From: Neolewinella maritima
Lineage (GTDB): Bacteria > Bacteroidota > Bacteroidia > Chitinophagales > Saprospiraceae
Reading direction: 5' to 3'
Assembly: GCF_923081025.1 (NCBI RefSeq)
Contig: NZ_CAKLPZ010000002.1
Span: 434,001-498,000, forward strand
DNA length: 64,000 nucleotides
The notes beneath the pieces were generated by a model, which searched no databases, was not told the DNA's origin, and saw nothing but the letters and a program-made list of their open reading frames with translations. Shown piece by piece: positions 1 through 7,762 of this stretch. The position numbers and the translations under genes were made by a program. Within the stretch, counting starts at the first letter, position 1. The number at the start of each line of letters is the position of its first letter.

Positions 1-189
1 TTCTGGTTTTACCAGCAGTCTACGGCGGGCTTCGCCAGTCTGCAGGATTCGGCGGGCACCGGCATCGCCTGGTGGGCGCACATCGGTGGCTTCGTGTTCG
101 GGGTACTGGGGGGCTTCTACTTCCGGGCGACCCACCACATCCCCCGCCACGCGGAGGGCTATGCTTCGCGTGACGACATCACCTTCTAG
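1..189 (+). CDS. Rhomboid-family intramembrane serine protease, C-terminal fragment
   Basis: The window opens inside this gene. The visible 62 residues hold the last transmembrane helix with the motif AWWAHIGGFVFG. In rhomboids the histidine of this helix pairs with the catalytic serine of TM4, which lies outside the window. A short polar cytoplasmic tail follows (HHIPRHAEGY) and ends at TAG. The family cleaves membrane-anchored substrates within the bilayer. Helix sequence and tail are typical; the substrate is unknown. The 5' part cannot be judged from this window. Confidence 0.85.
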   Translation, partial: FWFYQQSTAGFASLQDSAGTGIAWWAHIGGFVFGVLGGFYFRATHHIPRHAEGYASRDDITF

Positions 190-271
190 GGCGCGGCCCC
201 GATGGCTACCGGGGGGCGGGGGAACTTTGGAAAAGCGGGGGGCGTTGGTTTGGTAAACAAACTCATTCCTC

Positions 272-487
272 GTGACTAAGCCAATCGATCATCAAGAACT
301 CAAGGACGCCCTGCGTGAGTTATTTATCGAGGAGCCGGGACTAATCGTATCCGCACTACAGCAGCTGAAAGCTGAGGCAGCTCAGCAAGAGGCTAGTAAA
401 TCTTCAACCATTGGTGAGGGCGAGATACGCAAGCTTGTTGCTCAGGACTTCCAGGAGCTGGATGCCGTATTTCGTGCACTAGCGTGA
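272..487 (+). CDS. Antitoxin-like small protein, upstream partner of Doc
   Basis: This 71-residue acidic protein starts at GTG. It is predicted mostly helical: an ELKDALRELF helix near the N-terminus and a C-terminal DFQELDAVFRALA segment. Its stop overlaps the GTG of the following Doc-like gene by four bases (GTGA), the coupling usual for toxin-antitoxin pairs. I recognise no DNA-binding fold by eye, so the antitoxin role is inferred from size, order and overlap. It is clearly related to the product of 941-1165: both have ELK near residue 10, an EP pair near residue 21, and a C-terminus ending FR-x-x-A. A Phd-like toxin-neutralising helix at the C-terminus is plausible but not shown. Confidence 0.7.
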   Translation: MTKPIDHQELKDALRELFIEEPGLIVSALQQLKAEAAQQEASKSSTIGEGEIRKLVAQDFQELDAVFRALA

Positions 488-944
488 GTATACGTTATCT
501 GCAGCGGGACAGCATCATCCTCATAATCGACTCACGGTCGAAGCGCATGGAGGTAACTACGTGCCCCCAGAGAGCCTGCTGCATGGGGAGTCATTGGAAT
601 ATCTGGTAGAAACGGTACAGGCAGAGATGTTCGGAGCTCCGCTGTATCCTACACTTGCCGACAAGGCCGCACTGTATATGTTCAATATCGTGAGCAATCA
701 CATTTTTCAGGACGGAAACAAACGAACCGGATTAGAGGCAGCCAATGTATTCATCCAGGCCAATGGAAGCAGATTGAACGATTATCTTACTCCTATTCGA
801 TTTGAGCATCGGTCCATTCCTAGCCAAGCGGGCACTGACAAGGTACAGCATCTGATTGCCTTCACCCTAGAAGTAGCTTCCGGCACCGTCCCCCTTCCCG
901 CCTGTCAGCAGTGGTTCGCCGAAAACATCACTCCTATACCATGA
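484..944 (+). pseudogene. Death-on-curing (Doc/Fic) toxin with an apparent -1 frameshift
   Basis: Doc proteins are Fic-fold kinases that inactivate EF-Tu by phosphorylation. The catalytic loop is intact at about 705-740 as HIFQDGNKRTG, matching the Fic/Doc consensus HxFx(D/N)xNKRT. The N-terminus is split between frames. From GTG 484 one frame reads SIRYLQRDSIIL, a typical Doc start, but runs to a stop at 607-609. The continuation NRLTVEAHGGNYVPPESL lies one frame over and stays open to TGA 944. One missing base near 520-527 would restore a single protein of about 153 residues. The alternative is initiation at GTG 561, giving 127 residues that lack the first helix. Either the toxin is dead, translation slips, or this is a sequencing error. 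Its 3' end overlaps the next gene by four bases (ATGA). Confidence 0.75.
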
Positions 945-1165
945 GCACTCCCACCGTCACCCGCGCCGAACTGAAGCACACCATCCGCACCCTGCTCGAG
1001 CGTGAGCCGGACACTTTCTTCAGCGTACTGCGCGAGGTGCGCGATGAGATGCACGCCGACGGTACAATCGCGGCCAGTGACGAACCGACCGACGGAGAAA
1101 AACTCCGGGCGGAAGTGGAAGCGGACCTGGGAATACTGGCAGACTTCTTCCGCGGATTCGCCTGA
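941..1165 (+). CDS. Second antitoxin-like protein, paralogue of the 272-487 product
   Basis: I chose ATG 941, which overlaps the Doc stop by four bases, over the longer reading from 911. That gives 74 residues with the same spacing from the N-terminus to the ELK motif as in the first antitoxin. Shared features are ELK at residues 10-12, the EP pair near residue 22, alternating charged helices, and an FR-x-x-A C-terminus. No toxin gene follows: the next gene is convergent and begins five bases later. It may be an orphan antitoxin left after toxin loss, a duplicate that adds dosage, or the partner of the Doc remnant. Function is inferred from similarity to its neighbour only. Confidence 0.7.
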   Translation: MSTPTVTRAELKHTIRTLLEREPDTFFSVLREVRDEMHADGTIAASDEPTDGEKLRAEVEADLGILADFFRGFA

Positions 1166-1169
1166 CCCC

Positions 1170-1808
1170 CTAGCGCCCGATCGCCACCAGCTCACCCACC
1201 ATCATCGCGGTAGCCCCCCAGATGGCCTCGCCGGCTACCATCCAGTGGGGGACGTCCTTGAGCACCAGTCCGTTGTACAGCGTCTTGTCCCGCTGGGCGA
1301 TCACGTCGTGGGCGAAGAAGTCGGCCAGGGGAAGCTCCAGTACCCGCGCCACCTCGGATTCCTGTAGGGTAAAGGTGGGCTGCTCCGGGAGGTAACCTAC
1401 GAAGGGGTTGACCAGGAAATTACTGACCGGTATGTAGAGCGGCGTGAGTTCACCAAGCAGGCTGACCCGCTGCCGGTCGATGCCTACCTCCTCCGCTGCC
1501 TCCCGTAGGGCGGTGTCCGCCGCGTCCTGATCACCCGGGTCGGCGGAGCCGCCGGGGAAGGATATCTGTCCGCCGTGCCGGTCGCCGGGGGGGCTGGTAC
1601 GCTGAATGAACAGCAGGTGGTGTACGCCCCGGATGGGGTAGATCAGAGCGAGTACCGAGGCGGCCCGTGCCGTGGGTGGAGCGGTGGAGTGCTCCTGCCG
1701 CAGGGAGTGGCCCATCACTTCCTGGGCGGCGTAGCCCGGCAGGTCGCCCCCTTGCAGGCGGCTGCGGATTCGGCCCAGGTAGTCTGGTCCCCCGGCGGAA
1801 GCGGTCAT
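1170..1808 (-). CDS. Nudix hydrolase, CoA pyrophosphatase (NudL/YeaB-like)
   Basis: The 212-residue protein carries the Nudix box at about residues 86-110 (GGSADPGD...REAAEEVGI), preceded by HGGQISFPGG. The motif QISFPGG next to the box marks the CoA diphosphatase subgroup, which hydrolyses CoA or acyl-CoA to phosphopantetheine and 3',5'-ADP using Mg2+ held by the REAAEE glutamates. The residue before the helix is D where many Nudix enzymes have E, as is common in this subgroup. Its ATG directly abuts the TAG of hemD upstream, so the two are probably co-transcribed. Family assignment is firm; substrate is inferred. Confidence 0.85.
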   Translation of the reverse strand: MTASAGGPDYLGRIRSRLQGGDLPGYAAQEVMGHSLRQEHSTAPPTARAASVLALIYPIRGVHHLLFIQRTSPPGDRHGGQISFPGGSADPGDQDAADTALREAAEEVGIDRQRVSLLGELTPLYIPVSNFLVNPFVGYLPEQPTFTLQESEVARVLELPLADFFAHDVIAQRDKTLYNGLVLKDVPHWMVAGEAIWGATAMMVGELVAIGR

Positions 1809-2594
1809 CTACTTGGGGTTAGACTTCTTGAGGTAGCGTTCCAGGGCCATACCCATACTGGGCACTTCCGGTGGATTGGGGGCGATGTGTACGCTCAGGC
1901 CGTGCTTTTCTACCGCGGCGGTTGTCTTGCGGCCGGCTACGGCTAGGCGGGTGTCCTTCTGCTTGAAGTCGGGAAAGTTCTCGTACAGGGAGTCGATACC
2001 CAGGGGACTGTAGAAGATGAGGATGTCGTAGAATACCTCCTCCAGGTCGCTCAGGTCGGCCGACACGGTGCGGTACATCAGTGTGGGCGTCCAGTCGAAG
2101 TTGTTCTCCTCCAGGTACTGGCTGACGAACTCGGAGCCGAGGTTGCCGGTGGGCAGCAGGAACTTCTCTTTGCTGCGGTGTTTCTTCAGCGTGGGCCCCA
2201 GGTCCTGGATCGTGCGCTGACCGAAGAAGACCTTGCGCTTGCGGTAGACGATGAACTTCTGCAGGTAGTTGGCGATCGCCTCCGTCATGCAGTAGTACTT
2301 GGTGTCCTGGCTCATCTCCACGCGCAGCGCCTTACAGAGGCGAAAGAAGTGCTCGATGGCGAGCTTGGACGTGAAGATGATAGCGGTGAACTCGTCCGGG
2401 CGGATGCGCTCCTTGCGGAACTCTTTTTCACTCAGCCCCTTCACCTCGATGAAGGGCCGCCAGTCGATCTGTAGACCGTACTTCTCTTCTAGCTTAGCGA
2501 AGGGACTGCGCTCGGGTTCGGGTTGGGAGACCAGGATAGTGCGTACGGGTTTGTACGTGTCTTGTGGAAGTTGACTTTCAGCCGCCATAGGCAT
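1809..2594 (-). CDS. hemD: Uroporphyrinogen-III synthase (HemD family)
   Basis: A protein of 261 residues with the two-domain alternating HemD architecture. The conserved segment TAIIFTSKLAIEHFF lies near residues 88-105, and a later stretch around FYSPLGIDSLYENFP contains the phosphate-binding type of turn. The enzyme closes and inverts ring D of hydroxymethylbilane to give uroporphyrinogen III in haem synthesis. The version seen here, with an RTILVSQPEPERSPF start, is the one typical of Bacteroidota. It precedes the Nudix gene with no gap and follows a DUF4271 gene, an arrangement common in the phylum. Start could be ATG 2594 or ATG 2588. Confidence 0.85.
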   Translation of the reverse strand: MPMAAESQLPQDTYKPVRTILVSQPEPERSPFAKLEEKYGLQIDWRPFIEVKGLSEKEFRKERIRPDEFTAIIFTSKLAIEHFFRLCKALRVEMSQDTKYYCMTEAIANYLQKFIVYRKRKVFFGQRTIQDLGPTLKKHRSKEKFLLPTGNLGSEFVSQYLEENNFDWTPTLMYRTVSADLSDLEEVFYDILIFYSPLGIDSLYENFPDFKQKDTRLAVAGRKTTAAVEKHGLSVHIAPNPPEVPSMGMALERYLKKSNPK

Positions 2595-2632
2595 AAGGAT
2601 TGTAAAACGGTGAATGCGTAAGGCGTGTACAC

Positions 2633-3511
2633 TCAGACCAACGTGCTACTCAAATAGCGGTATACCAAGAGAAGCGGAGCTATTTCAATTGTGCAAAGAT
2701 ATAATAAAAAATGTAGGGGCCGACGACCAACATACCGGTTGGCAATGAAGAGCCCACGCAGCAAATGAAGGAGGTAGATAATAACCAGCAGGGCCAACCC
2801 ACCGTAAAGGAAGTACGGACGCAGTGGCTCCGGCGCGTAGCTCACCAACAGGTTCACCGGCATGAGCAGCAGGCCGGTAAGTATGGAAAACACCATCAGT
2901 GCAAAGGCGTACTGACTCAGTTCTTTCCGCAGCGGATAGATACGGCCCAGCACACCCAGCACCAAAAACTTGACTCCCACGGCGGAAGCAATAACTAACG
3001 TATAGGTCAGCCACCCCCCCCAGAGGCCGGCCCCCAGATCGAGCCGAAAGTAATCAGCCAGCAGAAAGAGGTAGAAGCCCGCCGAAAAAAGGAAGAATAG
3101 GTAGCACAGCCACAGCGCACCCACCTGTCCGCCCGATCGCCTGCGGTAGAGCTGCGTCATGACGTTGTCGTTGAAGGTAGCCGACAGGCACTGCAGCAGC
3201 AGGTTGCGAAACAGCACCCAGAGGCTGGCTAGCATCAGCAGCAACAGCAGGTGGATAAATACGACACCGGAGCGCTCCGTACCGGGGCCGTCCAACGGTG
3301 CGGCTGCCGCCGGGGGGGGCACATCCGGTGCTACGGGTGTAGCCTCGGCGACCGTAGCGGGATAGACATCGAAGGGGTTACCCGTATCTACCCGTACGGA
3401 TTGCTGCTCGGCCGGTAGCCGGTCCGTAAGCTCGAAGGGGTTCTCCCGGGTTTGGCCCGCAAGTGTTACGGAACATACGAGCAGCCAGCAAAGAAGTACA
3501 AGGTGCCGCAA
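2633..3511 (-). CDS. DUF4271 integral membrane protein
   Basis: The reading frame starts at TTG 3511 with a clear signal sequence (LVLLCWLLVCSVTLAG). A periplasmic stretch rich in P, A and E follows (to about residue 80), then six or so hydrophobic helices to the C-terminus. The membrane part matches the DUF4271 pattern, with aromatic-rich helices and a short FYLFLLADYFRLDLG segment. Bacteroidota usually keep this gene directly upstream of hemD, as here. The biochemical role is unknown. TTG is the only reasonable start consistent with the signal peptide, so the exact start is less certain than the gene itself. Confidence 0.75.
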   Translation of the reverse strand: MRHLVLLCWLLVCSVTLAGQTRENPFELTDRLPAEQQSVRVDTGNPFDVYPATVAEATPVAPDVPPPAAAAPLDGPGTERSGVVFIHLLLLLMLASLWVLFRNLLLQCLSATFNDNVMTQLYRRRSGGQVGALWLCYLFFLFSAGFYLFLLADYFRLDLGAGLWGGWLTYTLVIASAVGVKFLVLGVLGRIYPLRKELSQYAFALMVFSILTGLLLMPVNLLVSYAPEPLRPYFLYGGLALLVIIYLLHLLRGLFIANRYVGRRPLHFLLYLCTIEIAPLLLVYRYLSSTLV

Positions 3512-3561
3512 GCTAGAGTGAATCGGTGGCCTACGAAGGTACGCCTACCACGGTACACCCC

Positions 3562-5697
3562 TCACGAAAGAAGTTGGTACACCACCATGGCCCCCACGTA
3601 AGCCATAGCCGTCATGAACACGAACTGTACCACCGGCCACTTCCAACTGTTGGTCTCCCGCTTGGTCACGGCCAGGGTAGACATACACATCATGGCGAAT
3701 ACGTAGAAGATGAGCAAGCTCCAGGCCGTCGCCTGATTGTACACCGGCTCGCCCGTGACGGGATTGCGCTCCTCAGCCAGTCGCTCGCGGATGCGGAACT
3801 CGTCATCCACGCTCCCCACACTGTAGATCGTGGCCATCGTACCCACGAATACCTCGCGGGCGGCAAAGCTGGTCAGTAGCGCGATGCCGATCTTCCAGTC
3901 ATAGCCCAGCGGACGAATGACCGGCTCGATGACCTTGCCCAGGTGACCGGCGTAGCTGGCCTCGAGCCGCTCGGAGGCCAGTAGGTCCGCCGACTCCTCC
4001 TGTGATAGCTGCCGCGCCACGGTCTGCTCCTGGGTCTGCACCTCGGCGGCAGCCATACTCTCGGCCGGCCCGTAGGTAGAGGCGGCCCACAGGATGATGC
4101 TGATGATGAGGATGATCTTGCCCGCCTCCACGACGAAGGTCTTCGACTTCTGAAATACGGTGACCCCTACATTGCGCCACACGGGGGTGCGGTAGGCCGG
4201 CAGCTCCAGCATCAGGAAGCTGCGGTCGGGGGTCTTGAGCACCCACTTGAACACCAGGGCCGAAAGCATGGCCCCAGCAATACCCAGGAAGTACAGCCCG
4301 GCAAAGGCCAGTCCCTGCAGCCCGATCAGCCCGTTGAAGTAGGCGACCTGCGGCACGGCGAAGGAGATCAGGATCACGTAGACCGGGATCCGGGCCGAGC
4401 AGGAGGTAAGTGGCGTGACCAGGATGGTCAGCAGTCGTTCCTTCCAGTTGGCGATCGTACGGGTACTCATCACGGCCGGGATGGCGCAGGCGTGTCCGCT
4501 GATCAGGGCCACCACCGAGCGACCGTTCAGCCCGAAGCGCTGCATCAGGCTGTCGAACAGGTAGACGGCGCGGGCGAGGTAGCCGACCTCCTCCAGGATA
4601 GCGATGAAGAAGAACAGGATGGCGATCTGCGGCACGAACACGAGCACGCCACCCAGTCCGGCGATGATCCCATCTACGAGCAAATCCGTAAACCAGCCCG
4701 GGGCGAGGGTCGTGCGAATCGATTCGCCCACGGTACCGAAGGTCAGCTCGATCAGGTCCATCGGCACGCTAGCCCAGGCGAACAGGGCCTGAAACAGCAG
4801 CAGCATGATGGCAAAGAACAGCAGCGGACCGAAGATCGGGTGGGTCACCACCGTATCGATGCGGTCGCTCAGGGAGTCGCTGTCACCGGCGTGGCGGACG
4901 GTACGCTTCACGATCGGCTCGAAGGTGTTGTAGCGGTCCATGGTCTCCTCGACCTGCGCGCGCAGGCTGTGGAAGCCGTGACTTACCCGGGCCTGCTGCA
5001 CCTTGTGGCGCAGGGGCTCGGGGATGTGCTTGAGCCAGGGGGCGTGGTGGGTGAGCAGCAAGGCATGGTAGTCATTGCGGGCGGGTAGTTCGCGGCGCAG
5101 CTCGGCCAGTACGTCACGGGCGCCGGCACCGGGCTCGTAGAAGGGGTGCTGGGGCCGAAAGTCTTCCGGTGCGCGCAGGAGGTCCGCGATAGCGGCCTTC
5201 AGTTCGCCTACGCCCCGGTTCTCGCGACTGCTTACGGCCAGCACGGGTACGCCGAGCTCCCGGCTGAGCTTGGGGATGTCTACGGTGAGGCCGTCGGTAT
5301 CCATGAGATCGGCCATGTTCAGCACCAGGATCATGGGTAGGTCCAGGTCCCGCAACTGAGTAAACAGCAGCAGGTGCTTATCGAGCTTGGTGATGTCGGC
5401 CACGTAGATGATGGCGTCTGGAAACAAATCACCGGCCGGATTGGTAAGCTCCTGTACGACCAGCCGCTCGTCCAGGCTGGTGGGGTAGCAGCTGTAGGCG
5501 CCGGGGAAGTCGACCAGCTCCACCGTAGGCAGGCCGGGCAGGGTGAGCATGCCGGCCTTCTTTTCCACCGTCACGCCGGGGAAGTTGCCGATGCGTTGCC
5601 GCAGACCGGTGAGGAGATTGAACAGGGACGACTTGCCGCTATTGGGGTTACCGACCAGACCGACGACGGGGGTGGCCGTTACTTGACCATGATGCAT
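3562..5697 (-). CDS. feoB: Ferrous iron transporter FeoB
   Basis: I place the start at ATG 5697 (711 residues); an upstream frame extension lacks similarity. The N-terminal G domain shows G1 GNPNSGKS (residues 16-23), G3 DFPG (63-66), G4 NMAD (127-130) and a G5-like SSRENRG. The membrane part holds two Gate regions with LISGHACAIPAVMSTR and TSCSARIPVYVIL, whose cysteines line the proposed Fe2+ path. FeoB imports Fe2+ across the inner membrane with GTP hydrolysis. The start overlaps the end of feoA by 19 bases, so the two are translated from one message. Length and motif order are normal. Confidence 0.96.
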   Translation of the reverse strand: MHHGQVTATPVVGLVGNPNSGKSSLFNLLTGLRQRIGNFPGVTVEKKAGMLTLPGLPTVELVDFPGAYSCYPTSLDERLVVQELTNPAGDLFPDAIIYVADITKLDKHLLLFTQLRDLDLPMILVLNMADLMDTDGLTVDIPKLSRELGVPVLAVSSRENRGVGELKAAIADLLRAPEDFRPQHPFYEPGAGARDVLAELRRELPARNDYHALLLTHHAPWLKHIPEPLRHKVQQARVSHGFHSLRAQVEETMDRYNTFEPIVKRTVRHAGDSDSLSDRIDTVVTHPIFGPLLFFAIMLLLFQALFAWASVPMDLIELTFGTVGESIRTTLAPGWFTDLLVDGIIAGLGGVLVFVPQIAILFFFIAILEEVGYLARAVYLFDSLMQRFGLNGRSVVALISGHACAIPAVMSTRTIANWKERLLTILVTPLTSCSARIPVYVILISFAVPQVAYFNGLIGLQGLAFAGLYFLGIAGAMLSALVFKWVLKTPDRSFLMLELPAYRTPVWRNVGVTVFQKSKTFVVEAGKIILIISIILWAASTYGPAESMAAAEVQTQEQTVARQLSQEESADLLASERLEASYAGHLGKVIEPVIRPLGYDWKIGIALLTSFAAREVFVGTMATIYSVGSVDDEFRIRERLAEERNPVTGEPVYNQATAWSLLIFYVFAMMCMSTLAVTKRETNSWKWPVVQFVFMTAMAYVGAMVVYQLLS

Positions 5698-5912
5698 GCC
5701 AGCTCTTTCTTGCGCAACGCCAGGCACTGTCGGTCGATCTTGACGTACCAACTGCCCCCAAAGGGCGACTTACGGACCACCCGCAGGCGGGAGCCGGGCC
5801 GCACCCCGATGTCCAGTAGTTTGCACGCCAGCCCCTCGTTGGTGAAGCGCTCGATCGTGCCCGACTGGCCGGGTTTGAACAGGGAGGCAGCAGCGGAAAG
5901 GGGGAACGGCAT
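5679..5912 (-). CDS. feoA: FeoA domain protein
   Basis: This 77-residue protein, starting at ATG 5912, has an SH3-like FeoA fold. Visible signs are the LLDIGVRPGSRLRVVRKSP segment, glycine and valine spacing typical of the beta barrel, and a C-terminal IDRQCLALRKKEL strand. FeoA binds the cytoplasmic side of FeoB and is needed for Fe2+ uptake. It is the first gene of the feoAB pair and overlaps feoB by 19 bases. The longer frame up to 5957 adds an N-terminus without similarity and was not used. Confidence 0.9.
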   Translation of the reverse strand: MPFPLSAAASLFKPGQSGTIERFTNEGLACKLLDIGVRPGSRLRVVRKSPFGGSWYVKIDRQCLALRKKELACIMVK

Positions 5913-6129
5913 GGCGCGGGCGGTTAGTCGGTCTGGTAACGGGACAAAGATACACAAGTTGCGTTATCTGTACGTAGTCTAAATAAAAAGCGGTAGGCTG
6001 TTGTGCGCGGTCGCTGGTGCGAGGGTTTTCCCCCGTCGTTCCGTTCTGCTCCCACCAAACCAACATCCCCACCCCGAGCCGCCTTATATATCCGGATACC
6101 CACTCCATCCACCGCTAAAACTACCTGCG

Positions 6130-6771
6130 ATGAACTTCACCGACCTTCTCCAGCAACAAGCCAGCTCCCACCTAGATGCCGGTCTCATGGACCAGCTAGA
6201 CCAGCAGATCGGCGCCAACGACCGCCGCAAGACCACCGTAGCCTCCAGTGCCATTCTGTCTTCCCTGATGGGTGCCATGGCCCGCAACGCCTCCGACCCC
6301 CAGGGCGAGCAGGCCTTGTCCTCGGCCCTGGAGCGCGACCACGACGGCAGTCTGCTCGATAATCTCGGTGCCCTGCTCGGCGGCGGGAGTGGCCGGCAGC
6401 AGAGCCCGCTGTCTCCCCGTACCACCAACGGCGGCGGCATCCTCGATCACATCCTCGGCAACCGCCGCGACGATACGGTGCGGGAGGTGAGCCAGAAGAG
6501 CGGACTCAGCTCCGGTCAGGTCACTAGGCTCATGATCACCCTGGCCCCCATCCTGCTGAGTATGATGGGTAAGGCGAAGCGCAATAGCACGACGAATTCC
6601 GGTGGCCTATCGGGCTCCCTCACCGACTTTCTCAACGGCAACCGTACGGCCCCCCAGCAGCCCCGCCGGGCCCCCGATCTCGGTCTGGCCGGTCAGCTGC
6701 TCGACCGCAACCGCGACGGTAGTATCATGGACGATATTTTGGGGATGGGAATGCAGATGTTTGGGAAGTAG
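6130..6771 (+). CDS. DUF937 domain protein
   Basis: Start at ATG 6130 gives 213 residues. The sequence has the DUF937 pattern: MNFTDLL at the start, an SAILSSLMGAMARNAS helix, and two copies of a D-x-DGS-(L/I)-(L/M)D-(N/D) motif, HDGSLLDNLGALLGG (about residues 73-87) and RDGSIMDDILGMG near the C-terminus. The middle is rich in G, R and Q and probably disordered. DUF937 proteins are cytosolic, of unknown function. The gene is divergent from feoAB and is followed immediately, with no gap, by the first hairpin array described below. Confidence 0.85.
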   Translation: MNFTDLLQQQASSHLDAGLMDQLDQQIGANDRRKTTVASSAILSSLMGAMARNASDPQGEQALSSALERDHDGSLLDNLGALLGGGSGRQQSPLSPRTTNGGGILDHILGNRRDDTVREVSQKSGLSSGQVTRLMITLAPILLSMMGKAKRNSTTNSGGLSGSLTDFLNGNRTAPQQPRRAPDLGLAGQLLDRNRDGSIMDDILGMGMQMFGK

Positions 6772-6971
6772 GTTCGCCTGCGGCTTAGTAGACCCCTTCG
6801 GGGGGTAGATCGCCTTCGGCTTGTTAGACCGCTGCGCGGGTTAGACCCCTTCGGGGGTAGATCGCTTCGCTCGGTAGATCGCCTTCGGCTTGTTAGACCG
6901 CTGCGCGGGTTAGACCCCTTCGGGGGGTAGATCGCTTCGCTCGGTAGATCCCTTCGGGGGTAGACTGCTTT
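6772..6971 (+). repeat. Tandem UUCG mini-hairpin array 1 (about 11 units)
   Basis: Directly after the DUF937 stop there are about eleven tandem units of 16-19 bases. Each begins TAGA and then forms a small hairpin: TAGACCCCTTCGGGG, TAGATCGCCTTCGGC, TAGACCGCTGCGCGG, TAGATCGCTTCGC and variants. Several units would put a C(UUCG)G tetraloop in RNA. The same family occurs at 12396-12536, 26985-27113 and 29202-29280. In all four places the TAGA-first reading follows the direction of the gene that ends at the array. Role unknown; a 3'-UTR or termination element is inferred. Confidence 0.85.
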
Positions 6972-7114
6972 TGGTGGGGGAATTATTGTTTGTGCTATTA
7001 CCTTGCACCTGCGGCCCCGCCCGTTGTTAGAGCTAATGGAGTGGACATACATCCGATGACGGTTCCTAACCCCTTTACTCCATAACCCCTTAACCCCTTA
7101 CCTCCCCCCTGCCC

Positions 7115-7756
7115 ATGCGCCATTTGCTTCCTGCCCTAGCCTTTTTGTTACTGGCTACCTCTTGCTCGCCTAAAGTAGCCCCCGTGATGGGTGAAGATGG
7201 GACGGACTACAGTGCCCGCGCGGCGGAATACCGTGAGAATCCTGGTGCCCTGCGCGATTTTGTGGAGGGCTGTGAGCGCGCACAGAATGATATGACTACC
7301 CTGCGGCAGCAACTAGCTAGCTACGAGAGCCAGCAGAGTGAGGCACAGGACCAGCTGGCTACGGCCGAGGCGAGTGCGCAGCAGGCGTATCAGGAGATCC
7401 AGACGCTGCGCCAGCAGGTCACTACGCTGGAGGCGAATCAGCGGCCCGCCGAGGAGATGATCACCGATCAGCCTGCGGTGCAGGTCAAGGGGGTAGTGTT
7501 CCAGGTGCAGCTCGGTGCCTATGCGAAGGACCAGAATAAGGTGCAGTCCGATATGGCGACCGGTGATGCACTCGACCTGACGGACCAGAACGGGATGCAG
7601 AAGGTGGTGGTGAGCCGCTTCCGTACCTACCAGAATGCCGCTAATCTGCGCGACCGGCTGCAGAAAATGGGCGTGACCGGCGCCTTCGTGGTGGCCCTGA
7701 ACGACGGGCAGCGCATTGACGTGCAGGAAGCCATCCGGCTCTCGGGCCAGAACTAG
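7115..7756 (+). CDS. SPOR-like lipoprotein with coiled coil
   Basis: A 213-residue protein with lipobox LLATSC (Cys at about residue 17), so it should be a lipoprotein. Residues 45-115 are Q/E-rich with heptad spacing (TTLRQQLASYESQQ), predicting a coiled coil. The last 80 residues resemble a SPOR-type fold: VFQVQLGAYAK, then VVVSRFRTYQNAANLRDRL and an AFVVAL strand. SPOR domains bind denuded peptidoglycan, often at septa. This one is divergent, so the assignment is tentative. It is followed after six bases by the SpoIIM-like membrane gene and probably shares its message. Confidence 0.75.
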   Translation: MRHLLPALAFLLLATSCSPKVAPVMGEDGTDYSARAAEYRENPGALRDFVEGCERAQNDMTTLRQQLASYESQQSEAQDQLATAEASAQQAYQEIQTLRQQVTTLEANQRPAEEMITDQPAVQVKGVVFQVQLGAYAKDQNKVQSDMATGDALDLTDQNGMQKVVVSRFRTYQNAANLRDRLQKMGVTGAFVVALNDGQRIDVQEAIRLSGQN

Positions 7757-7762
7757 GTAGGG

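Noticed and set aside
6001-6129. N-terminal extension of the DUF937 protein
   Set aside because: No similarity and proline-rich composition; the family start MNFTDLL fits ATG 6130.
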